A stretch of DNA of 64,000 nt, from NCBI GenBank assembly GCA_010015805.1, contig ML978126.1:1488001-1552000 (forward strand). Reading direction: 5' to 3'. Origin of the DNA: Rhizodiscina lignyota (taxonomy: Eukaryota; Ascomycota; Dothideomycetes; Aulographales; Rhizodiscinaceae). Below, in pieces: positions 11,206-21,800 of the stretch. The first letter of the stretch is position 1, and each line of letters begins with the position of its first letter. A model generated the notes under the pieces. That model was not told the DNA's origin and made no database searches. It saw only the letters and a program-made list of their open reading frames with translations. Both the position numbers and the translations under genes were made by a program.

Positions 11206-11962
11206 CTTCGCTATATACAATTTACGTCCGGAGACTATTTGGCATATGCGACTCTGCAATACCACAATCCCGGGCTCTTCACCTCATCCTTCCTGTCCAG
11301 ATAGAAGAAAAAGCGGGTGTGCCGGAAGCGCGATTCATCCAGCAGAGACTTGAGAATCGAGCAGGTGCAAGATTCCGACTCTTGATGGACGCGGAAGATC
11401 TTCAGGGAAGGTATTCTCCTAATACAGGGCGGACTCGAACCCGCGAATCGGCTCACTTGTCAATTGTGGCGTGCGCCTGGAAACTTGCACGGACGGCTCT
11501 CAGTTGCCTCTACGCCATCGATTGATGTGGAAGGTATCGCTCAATATGCAGGTTCGCATGCAAGTCTAGGTGCTGGAGGAGACAGAATGACTGCAGGTCC
11601 GGACGTTGAAGATGGGTTGTGGTTGTGGATGGGAACCCCATCAGGTGTCAGCGTCGGGGCACGTGCGGGAAGGAGTATTGGCAGGGGGCTTTATTTATAC
11701 TGTCGACTCTTCAAGCACAGGCCACTTGGGACACCGGCCCTCCTGCCTCAGGCTCGTCATTGAGTAGATTTCTGCCTAGCCTCACCTTATATTGCAAAGT
11801 TATTGCCTGCCTCTCCAAACCGATTTATCGACTCTTTCTAACAAATTGACTCTCTGTCGACGGATGTAACTTGCGCTGCGATAACATAGGATACATCTAT
11901 ACGAATTTCATGTTACCAACGTCAGCTTGGACAGCACGAACGGCCACTTGGCTGTTCGAGAC
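11206..11962. other. Divergent promoter region, phosphoesterase / HET gene
   Basis: About 750 bp between divergently transcribed genes. There is no supported ORF. A tRNA-like pair of box motifs on the minus strand near 11430-11515 was examined and rejected. Confidence 0.4.
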
Positions 11963-14740
11963 ATGGACTCGCAACAGGAGCACATGGACACGAGCGATCT
12001 TTATGCCTCGCTCCCACTGGGCACGTTTGAGATCCGAGTGTTACTGTTAGAGCCAGCTGCTTGTCCAACAGCTAGGATAGACTGCAAACTGGAATGCCGT
12101 TCGCTAGACCCTGTCCAGTCTCGTAACTTAGAATCCCTCTCATACACCTGGGGCAGTCGAGTCGGGACCGAAGAGATTTGGGTCAATGACCTTCGTCGTC
12201 TGGTCACTTCAAATCTTGCAGCATTTTTGCGCCATCGTCGAGACGCGACTGACACTGTCTCCCTGTGGATAGATGCAATCTGTATCAATCAAGCGGATCC
12301 CGAGGAAAAAGAACGACAGATACCTATGATGAACATGATCTATAGCACGTCACCTCAGCTCAACATTTGGCTAGGGCCTGAGCAAGACGATAGCGATATC
12401 GCAATGGATCAACTGTGGGCTCTCGGATCGTGCTCACCGTATGATAAAATGCCCATTCTCACCGGAAGGACTTTGAAAGCCCTCGAACAACTTTTGAATC
12501 GTCCATGGTGGTCAAGAGTGTGGATCTTACAAGAAGTACTATTCGGTGCTATGGGTGCCAAATTGAACAATGCTAGAGTGCGCTGTGGGAAAATGAATAT
12601 TCAATGGGTGCACGTGGTAATTGCGGCTGTACGTATGCAGTCTCACAGAGACGACATGAGACAGTACTTTCCCGCCATCGATAACATCCTATTTCTTGAG
12701 AACCTCCGTGACCAGGCCCTGAACCGGATCACTGCTGCTGCCGGGGCTGCCACCAAGGATGATGTACTGGAACTTGTTTCTCGCTTCCGAAGACTTCAAT
12801 CCACTGATCCTAGAGATAAGATATTCGCCTTGCTAGGGATGCTCTTCAAGGACAACCAGCGGCCATTCACGGACATAAGACCTAATTACACGGCCACTGT
12901 CGAAGAGGCATTTACATCCTTCGCCTTGTACATGCTGGATGGCGGTTCTAAACTAACCATTCTTCGTCACTGCCACGTTCACTTGATTGAAGGGCTCCCA
13001 TCATGGGTTCCAGATTGGTCTTTCTCCTCTTCTGCTTTGCCATTGCCGAGCAAACGCTCTGATTTCAGACCGAACATACCTTGGTGGATTGAGTCGTTCA
13101 AAGACCCTGATGACAAACGGAGTACGACGCAGCTGCGAGCTCCGGATCTCCTCAGGAATGAGCAAGAAAGAGACGGCGAAGAACGCCGTCGGCTTGCCGA
13201 CCTTAGGCTTGCGTCTGGTGGTATTCGTGTTGTGGGATCAGATGATAGGCTTCCAAAAACAATTGAAGGACTACCGCCGGAGTTGCAAAGCCTTGCAAGG
13301 CAGTTAATTGCTTCTGAATCACTTGTCGTGTTTGATGCAAGTCAAGAGTTGTATGGCGGGCGGGCAGAACAAGCCGGTTATAAAGATGTGCGCTCAGATG
13401 ACAGCCTTGCGAAAGCACTGGAAAATATAACCTCCAAGTCATCTACAGTATTTGATACGAGTAAGGACTTGCAAATGGAGCAGTCCCGACAAGATGGTGA
13501 TAAGGATACACTGAAGGATGTATCGCAAGAAGAAAGAGAGGCACAGATGGTTTCAGCTACCATAACAAAAGGAGAGCGAATAACCCAAAGGCGGACGAAT
13601 CTGTCTATATTGGATGCTTTGTCGCCAGCGCCCCATTTATTCACGGCAGCAGCCCAAACCGAGCCTCTGGTCCGAGTCGAGATTGATTCAAGAACGCTTT
13701 CAGCCGAGGGGTTTCTGTGGGATACTATTGACGAAATCCATGACCCCTTCCCAGACAACGTCGATGCTGATTGGCAAGATGCCACGCGATTTATGGTCTC
13801 CGTTGGAATATGCAAGGCAATCGCGCTGAAGAACTCGGCCGCAACCGATCTTTACTCCTCTGCCGAAGGCCAATGCGAAGCATTTTGGCTGACCATGTTT
13901 GCTGGGCAAACGGAGCTGCGAGGACATTTTGGGGAGATAGAGGACATGAGGCCTACCATGCGATTCGAGCACTGGCTGCCCGAACTGCCACAGCACTGGT
14001 TGCCCACAGAACCACGTGTGACCGTCGCTACGAATGGTCGATTACATGTTGCAGACTACATTCGGAGATGCAAAACTGCGATGACAGAATACCTCCAGTC
14101 AACGGTTGGGTCAAATGAACAGCTACTGTTCGATATGCCAGGGGTTGGGATGGATCAAAATCTGCTACCCAGCGAATGGAACAAGGAAGACATCGAGTTA
14201 CATAGGAGCCAATTTAATCACTTGGCATCGCTCTGGAGAAAACAGCCTTATGACCTCTATCACCTCCCATTCAGTTTACTGAACACCATACCCGATCCGT
14301 ATTGGGAGATCCGAGCGCACGACGACAGCTTGGCACTCCTCAAAAATAGAGAGTATGGAAAACGGACGGGATTCTTCCATGCTGTGAGCGATGCGCCTTT
14401 TAGCGGCCAGGATATTCAAGAAATAATGGATGAAGAAGCGAACAACTCGGTCGGCGCTGTTCCAAGTGGAACGCTCAGGCCGGGAATGGAGAAGTATGCA
14501 CTTGGGAGACGATTTTTCATTACGAAAAGAGGCTACTTTGGTTTGGCTCCGAAGGAAGCCAAGAGCGGAGATCGAATTACTGTTTTGCTCGGACTGGATG
14601 TGCCTCTCATCTGTAGGAATAACCGGGACTCCACCTACAAAATTGTTGGTAAATCATACGTCCATGGCCTCATGGATGGCGAGTTGATCAAGAAGTGGGA
14701 AAACGAGCAGACCGAAATTTGTACAGTGACTCTGAAATAG
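11963..14740 (+). CDS. Heterokaryon incompatibility (HET) domain protein
   Basis: Single exon of about 925 residues. The first in-frame ATG is at 11963; the open frame extends 12 codons further upstream but without an ATG. HET-domain hallmarks are clear: LSYTWGS near residue 60, LWIDAICINQADP, the region through NIWLGPEQDD, and RPWWSRVWILQEV near residue 190. HET proteins act in allorecognition and can trigger cell death when incompatible partners fuse. The C-terminal two-thirds are not a named domain; they include a poorly conserved internal repeat (around 13320-13500) in which VFDASQEL and VFDTSKDL recur. No NACHT, WD or ankyrin module is visible. Such genes are usually polymorphic and lineage-specific. 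The gene is intact as read. Confidence 0.93.
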   Translation: MDSQQEHMDTSDLYASLPLGTFEIRVLLLEPAACPTARIDCKLECRSLDPVQSRNLESLSYTWGSRVGTEEIWVNDLRRLVTSNLAAFLRHRRDATDTVSLWIDAICINQADPEEKERQIPMMNMIYSTSPQLNIWLGPEQDDSDIAMDQLWALGSCSPYDKMPILTGRTLKALEQLLNRPWWSRVWILQEVLFGAMGAKLNNARVRCGKMNIQWVHVVIAAVRMQSHRDDMRQYFPAIDNILFLENLRDQALNRITAAAGAATKDDVLELVSRFRRLQSTDPRDKIFALLGMLFKDNQRPFTDIRPNYTATVEEAFTSFALYMLDGGSKLTILRHCHVHLIEGLPSWVPDWSFSSSALPLPSKRSDFRPNIPWWIESFKDPDDKRSTTQLRAPDLLRNEQERDGEERRRLADLRLASGGIRVVGSDDRLPKTIEGLPPELQSLARQLIASESLVVFDASQELYGGRAEQAGYKDVRSDDSLAKALENITSKSSTVFDTSKDLQMEQSRQDGDKDTLKDVSQEEREAQMVSATITKGERITQRRTNLSILDALSPAPHLFTAAAQTEPLVRVEIDSRTLSAEGFLWDTIDEIHDPFPDNVDADWQDATRFMVSVGICKAIALKNSAATDLYSSAEGQCEAFWLTMFAGQTELRGHFGEIEDMRPTMRFEHWLPELPQHWLPTEPRVTVATNGRLHVADYIRRCKTAMTEYLQSTVGSNEQLLFDMPGVGMDQNLLPSEWNKEDIELHRSQFNHLASLWRKQPYDLYHLPFSLLNTIPDPYWEIRAHDDSLALLKNREYGKRTGFFHAVSDAPFSGQDIQEIMDEEANNSVGAVPSGTLRPGMEKYALGRRFFITKRGYFGLAPKEAKSGDRITVLLGLDVPLICRNNRDSTYKIVGKSYVHGLMDGELIKKWENEQTEICTVTLK

Positions 14741-15411
14741 AGTCACTAAGAAATGATAGATCCTGTACAAAGCTTGCGTTTTCCAAAACCGGTGTGCTGC
14801 CTGGTTTCAAAATGGATGGTGAGATTTGTCCACCACTTGAGATTTATCATTTGTCTACCGCTAAGGTAATAATCACCCGATTTGACCTATGGCTAATGCG
14901 CATTTTTCATACACACACAATTTCCTGTACTAGCTACGCGCCACAAACGACCAGCCTTTAAAGATGAAATTATGACTCTTTAGTATGTTGTTTATTTGAG
15001 ATGATCCTCCATTTACAGACTAAACCCCGGTGGCTGAAAGCGTGGATAAACGACACTATATCCACTTTTGCAGATTATATATCGATCGCTGAGCACGGCG
15101 TTGATTATTCTTAGAGCGCATTGCAGGGGACAATACGCTGCACGTATACTTGTTCGTCATTCACGCACAGGCATAGTCGAGACAACGAGTGGAGTCAAGC
15201 AGGCAAATCGTATCTCAATTGCCACTATTCTTCGGCTTTCAGATCAAGCCGGACCTGTCCGTGATATCAAACCAGAAGCCTACTCCAGTAACGCCCTTGT
15301 ATCCAGCCAGTTTCACTTGCTTGGCTGTCACAGCCCCTTTCCCCAGAAGTACCCACGATCCGAAAACTCACAACGCCATGTCTGCAACTGAGTGCATAGT
15401 CTTTTCACTCC
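14741..15411. other. Intergenic between convergent genes
   Basis: About 670 bp holding the 3' ends of the HET gene and the coiled-coil gene. I see no gene or repeat in it. Confidence 0.4.
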
Positions 15412-16550
15412 TCAATAGTTATCTCCAACGGCATCCTCAACACCAAAGCCAGGCTTCTGGACTGCTGACATGTAGATTGGCACTTCAACGACGCGGTCGA
15501 TGTCGTGGTATGCGCGGAATGGGCGCGAACTGCGATGTGGACGCACTGGCACTGGGGCCACTAGAGGGAAGGGGGCAGGTGGAGCGTACGTGATGCCGAG
15601 GCCGGCAGAGGCGGGCATGTCGTCAGCAGCGATGGCGCCTGGCATGGGAGTGGCGGTATCCTCGCGTGAGGGAGTTGGGAGCTGAAGAATTGTGTTAGTG
15701 TCAAGAGAGATAATAGTAATGAACCACTTACAGGTGTTGGAGAACGGTCCTCGTCCTCATCCTCATCGTCAATGAGCAGACCCTTCTCACGTCCAACAGC
15801 AGCGATGGTGCTCTCGAAGCTGTAGTGAATGTACTCCTCTTTCTCGATCTTGCCTTCCGCAGCACCTTCACCAGACGCGTCAGTCTTCTCATCCATAAGC
15901 TTGATACCTCCAATCTCGTTCTTCTCGTTGCTGTTGCTGGGCGAATGAATGGGACTCAACTTCTCTGGAATGAGACTCGGCGTGCTGATATCAGTGCCAT
16001 CACCGAGCTCAGTCAGGTCCGTCGCTAACACCGTGTCCCTGATCGTATTCCTGATCGAAGGGACCAGCTTCTCGATCAAGTCCAGCGCAAGGTCGAGCTT
16101 CGCCTTGATGAGCCTGTTTGTCTTGCGTTCGGCTTCGACAAGCGCGCGTTCAGTTGCAAGGTGCTTGCGTGCGGTCAGCAGCTTCTCCTCGAGCCTGTCG
16201 CGCTGCTTCTCAAGTTCACTGTTGTGTGCAGTAAGATCTTCATTCGTGTCAGATAAGTGGAAGGGTTCGACGTTCATATTACGAGCGCGTATAGTCTCGT
16301 AGTCGCTCTTCTTGGCTACGTAGGTCGTCATGAGTGAATTATTGCGAGCCAGTTGTCGCTCCAGCTCACCATTAAGGCGCTTGATCTCCTTTCTCATGCC
16401 GTCCATCTCGCCCTCGTAACGTCCGCAGCGCTCCCAGAGGAGGTTCTCCATGCTGCGTGGCTCGAGGCGCAGCATCTCGGTGAGGGTGAGGCCACCGGTA
16501 TGCGCGACGTTGATTCTGAGGGTCTCGTTGTCGATGTGTTTTTCCGGCAT
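15412..16550 (-). CDS. Coiled-coil protein of unknown function
   Basis: Two exons on the minus strand, 16550-15732 and 15681-15412, with a 50-nt intron (15682-15731, GTAAGT...TTCAG); 362 residues. The start chosen is the MPEKHIDNE methionine at 16550; an upstream in-frame ATG (16739) would add a Phe/Ser- and Asn-rich extension that looks like 5' UTR (GTT repeats near 16645). Residues ~45-175 are Glu/Arg/Lys/Leu-rich with heptad character, a coiled coil. The middle has an acidic DDEDEDEDRS patch at the exon junction. Exon 2 is Pro/Ala-rich and ends with a compact segment containing VVEVPIYMSAVQKPGFGV. I do not recognise the family. Confidence 0.72.
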
Positions 16551-16815
16551 GTTGGTTGTTTTGAAATAGATCGCGGTTTGAAGTTGGAGCGAGAAAATGG
16601 AAGAGAAGTGCTTGTAGAAGCGTAGTGAAGTGGAGTGGCGATTGTTGTTGTTGTTGTTTTGCGGAGGCGAGATCGGAGAGGTGGAACTTATAACACGGAG
16701 AGCTGTGAATAGAGCTGTGGTAGAAATGAAGAAGCGCAATCTTGTTCCAGTGCTGCTGCGACTAGCTCAAGTTCTTTCTTCATCGAAAGGCTCTCGAGTG
16801 CGGAAGATCGATGTG

Positions 16816-17090
16816 ATTATTGCTGGAGTCCGCGCATGGGGGTCACGACTTAACACAACTCCAATTCTCAGGACAAACTTGCCCATGACTGAAGGGTAGG
16901 AGAGTAACAGCAGAAACTAAGTCATGCACTGGTAGAACTGAAATGGACGCTGAAAGCCATGTAGTTTAGTCGCCACTTGGATTGGCTTCTACCATTGAAT
17001 CGATTTTGAGACCACATAGGTTGAATATACGGTTGACTATTGCGGAAGCCCGCTCGTGGAGGTCACTACTTACGCGAACTCCAAACTTGG
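16816..17090 (-). repeat. Two copies of a decayed coding repeat, 220 bp apart
   Basis: Sequence from 16816 matches sequence from 17036 over at least 45 bp (for example GGTCAC-GACTTA against GGTCAC-TACTTA). On the minus strand both encode related peptides: SRDPHARTPAIITSIF and SSDLHERASAIVNRIF. The second sits in an open minus-strand frame at 16966-17226. The differences keep the peptide pattern, so the repeat was once protein-coding. It is related to the 166-bp units further right. Confidence 0.6.
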
Positions 17091-17413
17091 ATCCGTATTG
17101 TGACACGGTGGGTCCCATATCCTCATCCGATCCGTCTTGTGGCACTTGCTCTTCCTCCGTTATCGCGAAATGAAGACTTACACTGTGCGCGCTTAATTTG
17201 GATTTTGGACAGCGCAGAGGGAACACCTTGCTGACATAGTTGTCGGCCAGTTTCGAGACAATTGCAGCTGAGAAGCGCCAATCGCTTGAGCCGAGATGAC
17301 AACGGAGAAGTTGGCAAGTTTATTACGATATATGAATAGGCCTTGAGAGCATGACCGACCGTGAGCTGGTGGGCTGCAGCGTGGTACAGATGTCCAGGAT
17401 CCTAGAGCCTTTC

Positions 17414-17945
17414 CTACCTGTCGTCTCTCTGCCCTAAGAGGTATGAACAGATAACGCTCTTATGACCACCCTTGTGATTGTGGCCTCTGGGGCATCCAGG
17501 ATGTGATCCAAGGAATGCAAACTCCTTGCCGTAGCATTTATGCAAGTGTTTAGTCAGGTGGTCCTTCGTATAGTAGCCCTTTGGACGTCCAGGCAGTGGG
17601 CGAGAGAATGTTCGGACAAACCCAGTGTCGTGTAAGTGTCTTTTCAGGTCATTTTCGCATTGTAACCCGTGCCGCGACGCTGTACGAATCGTCTGCTGCT
17701 GCAGGTTCCTGGAAAATTTGTTCTTTTGGACTGAAAGTCGACAATAAGCTCCGAAGAAGTCGCCGCTACTAAGCGAGAGTCTGCTCGATAGCGTTGTGAC
17801 TTGAGAATATCTGAGCTCTGCGCTTCGCATACATGAGAATTGCGAAGGAACACGGTGATATTCGCCACCGCTAATGTTCGCGTCTGGCGTTGAGAAACTC
17901 TGGCCGCTGTAATCGTCGAGCAACGATTGGATTATTACTGGAGTC
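17414..17945 (-). pseudogene. C2H2 zinc-finger-like gene relic
   Basis: Minus-strand open frame of about 170 codons without a convincing ATG; the frame continues upstream into the repeat motif (ATPVIIQSLLDD). The C-terminal half resembles a fungal tandem C2H2 finger pair: CENDLKRHLHDTG, then GRPKGYYTKDHLTKHLHKC. The first-finger cysteine pair is incomplete and the spacing is irregular, so metal binding is doubtful. It may be the surviving 3' end of a gene whose 5' part was tandemly duplicated and mutated (see the 166-bp repeats). It could instead be an exon of an unresolved gene. Confidence 0.4.
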
Positions 17946-18490
17946 GCTTTAATGAGCTAAGCACTTCGCAGCACTTTGAGCTGTTGTCTTTATAAGGGTA
18001 ATTGAGTAAGTGGCGCGACGAGATGCGTTTTCACGACGAATGTAAACCTCGCAATAAGAAAGCTCAGGTTCCATGGTCGTCAACCTTCGATTAGATTATC
18101 ACCGGAGTCTACTTGACGAGTTAGATACCCAGCGAAATCTCGCGCGTTTCTATCTGTAAGATTAACTGTGCGAAAGACAGGACGAAACGCGTCGTCTCTA
18201 CGAAGTCAAATCTCACGCGGAAAAAGGCCTAAGGTCCCGTGATCGTCGAGCTTCGATTGGATTATCTCCAGAATCTATCTGATGAGTTAAACCCTTAGCG
18301 AAATCTTACGCGTTTCTACCTGTGAGACTAACCGTGTCAAAAACGCGACGCGACGCGTCATCTCTACCAAGTCAAATATCACGTGGCCAGAAACGCGAGG
18401 TCCCGTGATCGTCAAGCATTGATTGTATTATCGTCGGATGCCCTTTGAGGAGTTTGTTCGCATCGCAAGCACATACACATAGACAAACCA
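17911..18490 (-). repeat. Tandem array of about 166-bp diverged units
   Basis: Units start at about 17911, 18075, 18241 and 18407 (spacing 164, 166, 166), the last one partial. Units 2 and 3 align without gaps over most of their length; by eye about two-thirds of their differences are C/T or G/A transitions. On the minus strand each unit start encodes a version of TPxIIQSxLDDHGT, with stop codons in the middle units. This fits a duplicated coding exon decayed by RIP. Confidence 0.7.
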
Positions 18491-18866
18491 GTTAGCCTGA
18501 TCTAAACAAGATGGATGTAGAGCAACTCACCGATGTTCTTTTACCCTGGCCGCCCACTACAAAATCCATAGCAACAACACGATCACGACATTCACTTAAG
18601 CAAGAAGGCACACTGAGGGTCATGTATGGTACATACATCAATTCCGAGAGAAAAAAGGCGGCCTCGCCGCCGCCCGTGGCCGCGCACTGCCGCGCGGCCG
18701 TAGCTATCCAAAAAAACAAAAAAACAAAAGAAAACCGCGCCAGCAAATGCTAAGTATACATTGGCGCCTCCCATGCCGGTCTACGGGTGAGGGCGGCACC
18801 GCTCCTCACCCGCAGACAACTAAAATACACAAAAACAAAAAAACAAAAAGGGAAGAGGACGCGGCC

Positions 18867-21800
18867 TCAAGCATCCAAGATGCGCGCAAAGTGCTTCTCC
18901 CAAATCCACCCAATCGTCCCGTTCTTGTCGTCCTGGTTGCGCGCCAACCAGAGTTCCCCCTTGATGCCGAGGACGTCGAACACCTGGAACACCTGGAGTG
19001 TAAGTTATCTAGCCAAATACGGTAAGAGCAATTGGGGACTTACTTCACCCGGCGCGTACCGGAGGTACGGATACCCGCCCTCCGTGCGGCTCGGGTCGAT
19101 CCTGAACTCGAACAGGCTCGCCGCCAGGAACAAGACGCCCGCGTCGGGGTCGTCATCTTCGCCCGGGGAGGGGGGCACGTTCTCGCTCGGGTCTGGTACC
19201 GCGCTGCTGAACACCCGGCTGCGGGTACGCTGGCGGCGCTCGGAGCTGCTCGCGCCGGCGTAGAACTCGCGCGCCTCGCGGGTTTGCGCATCCTGGTACA
19301 GCATCTCCTCTTGGCGTTGGCGGCGGCGCCGCTCGGCTTCTGCCTCGGCCTGGAAGTTAGGAGAGACGTGCGTCGGGGAGGGGATCGCGCCGTAGGCGTT
19401 AGGGGTTGGTTCGGGAGACAGGTAGTTCGACGACGAGCTCGGGCGGCGGGCATAGTAGTCCTCGGTGGACTGGCGGGGGACGTTTGGTGAGAGGTCGTTG
19501 TGGTGCTGCGCGGCAGCCGTGGCGGGGCGGGAGGGATAGGCGCTCTGTGGCGGGGTGTAGGTGGGCCTGTGAGGCGTGGCGGGGCTGCGGCTGGTGGCAG
19601 AAGTAGCACGCGTACGGCCAGCCTGGTACTGTTCGGTAGGGGTGGGGAAGGCGCTGCTCAAGGGTGAGACCTGCAGTGCGCTGGCACTGAGGCGATGGGT
19701 GCTGCTGTCCGAGGCGTACATGATGGTCTGGTCGCTCCTAGAGGTATGTGTCGATGGCCGCTTGGTGGATCCGCTGTCCACAGAGAAGGTGGTGGTCGGT
19801 GACAAGGTGAACTGACGGCGGAAGAAGCCATTGCAGATCTTGAAAGAGTCCGCATCCGCTTGTACCTCTTCCGAGTTGGCACGGTAATCCAACTGCACGC
19901 GGTTGAGATCGATGTTCATGGCATCGAAGCCGCTGTCCGCCAGAACGACCTTCATGTTCTTGATCCACATCTGCTGCCACTTAACCTGCATGCCGACAAA
20001 GCGGGCAAGGCACGCCTCGATGAGATGCTTGGTGAGGGTGTAGAGCTTTGGCAGCTCTTCCTTGAGCGTGTCGTTGACGGCAATGAACTCATCGGCCTGT
20101 TGCTCCATGCGCTTGTCCGGCTTGACGCCTTTGTCCAGCATGTCCTTGTACTTGGCGTACTCCGGCACACGCTTCTTGCGCTTCTGCATCATCTTCTGAG
20201 GACCATCGTGCTGCTTCCATAGCGTGACAATCGGCTCGATGACGATGGCGCGAACCTCCTTGCGATGCATGTCAAGCAGGCCTCCTTGGATGGACTTGAT
20301 AGTCTGTCCGAATCTGATGAGCCGCGCGTCCATCTCCGGGTTGTCGCCATATGAGTTGCCCAAGTATTCGATCAGACCTTCAGCGAAGCGGCCATACCAG
20401 GTGACATAGTCTGTGACGTCATCCAGATACTTCTCGATATCCCTCATGACAATCTGGAGCTGGAAGAAGTGACCGCCAAACTTCTGCGCGATTTTCTCGT
20501 ACTCTTTGTCTTCTGCATGATTGATCATGCCGACGTACTGCTGGACTTTGCTTGTCTTGCCCTTCATGAGTTTGCCGAACGGTCGGCTCTTGCCGTCCTT
20601 TGTCGGCGCAGTCTGGCCGGACATGACTTGCTGAACGAGATCGTCGCGCTTCTGTCTTGCGTTGATGGTTGAGGTCGCGTGCATGACTGCGTCTGATGCA
20701 CTGTCAAGGTTCTGTCGGTCGGGGTGATCTTGCGGTGTCTGCTCAACCAGACCCTTTAGCAAGAGTGGATAACGAGTGATGCGCTGGAAAGGCTTGAGGA
20801 GGAAAGAATCTAGAGTGGGGTGTGCTGTGAGATCTTTTGCGGATTCACCACATTCGTTGAGCCACAGCTTCACAGAGTCAACTTGCTGCAGCTCTGCCAA
20901 GCGATTGTTTGCACGCGTCCTGTTTCGGAGGTAGTCGCCGTACGTGCGCTCCAAGTCTGGAAGATGGTCACAGAACACCCTGCCGATACGAGTGTCGCGG
21001 TCTTTCGCGTCACGGTCAGCTTCGGAGAGATCTTCAGTGGATCTGTCCAGCGTGTCGTTAGCACCGCTGTTGGATGTTGAGAAGCTACCGCGCTTGAAGT
21101 TCCACCTGAACGACTTCGGGAGTGTGTACACTGGAGCGGCGGCCTTCTTGAGCGCGTCCAAGAACCTTGTTGACAAACTTCTAACAGTTTCGAGATTGCC
21201 AAAGAGGATCTTCAGATCTTCCTTGCTGAGGATGGGTGCTGCTGTGGCCTTGTAGATGTCCTCCAAAATGACCATGTCCTGGTTGTACGAGTACTCTGTG
21301 TCGACAAGCTCCTTGATGAGGTGCCTGCGCTTCTGAAGCCTCTTCAGCTCCGCCGTGCTTGAGTCGATCGTCACCGTTGCGCTGCTGCTCGCCGTCATGG
21401 TGGGCTCGAGAGATGGTCTGCCAGAAGATGCTGCGTCTCCAGTGGTGTGGGCAGAGTAGCTTCTGTGATGGTTGCCTGAGTATTGGCTGCCCACATCGGC
21501 AGAAAGACGGGCCGTGTTGGAAGATTCCGCGCCGGTGCTGGTGCGGTCAGGAACTTGCCGCTTGCCGCGCGCAATAGCTGCACTGCTCTCACCCAGAGGG
21601 TTCGAGTATGCGCCCACAGGACTTGGCCGTGGTCGGTTTTGAGAGGTCGGCGAGATGGGTAGAGGCGGCGGAGAAGTCATTGGAAGAGGTGGGGGAGACA
21701 TGATCGAGGTAGGCGCAGAGGGAAGAGGAGGCGGCGGAGGCGGCGCATGCGGAGGTAGTGCAGGCACTGAGCGCGAAATTGGTGAAGTCAGTTGTTCCGG

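Larger units (their letters stand above)
16551..18866. other. Gene-poor stretch with decayed repeats
   Basis: About 2.3 kb without an intact gene. It holds the repeat copies and the zinc-finger-like relic listed separately. Towards 18700-18860, in the 3' flank of the Rho GEF gene, there are two A-rich runs and a 9-bp-arm inverted repeat (18784-18812). Confidence 0.6.

Noticed and set aside
11428-11525. tRNA-like sequence on the minus strand: A-box-like TGGCGTAGAGG and B-box GGTTCGAGTCC
   Set aside because: The 3' acceptor strand has no complementary 5' strand, the D stem does not pair, and the T stem lacks a base. Box matches alone are not enough.
17911-18490. CRISPR-like regular repeats
   Set aside because: Units of 166 bp without alternating unique spacers, in a eukaryotic genome; a tandem duplication explains them.
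18784-18812. 9-bp-arm hairpin near A-rich runs as a terminator
   Set aside because: Intrinsic terminators are bacterial; here it lies in the 3' flank of a fungal gene with no evidence of function.
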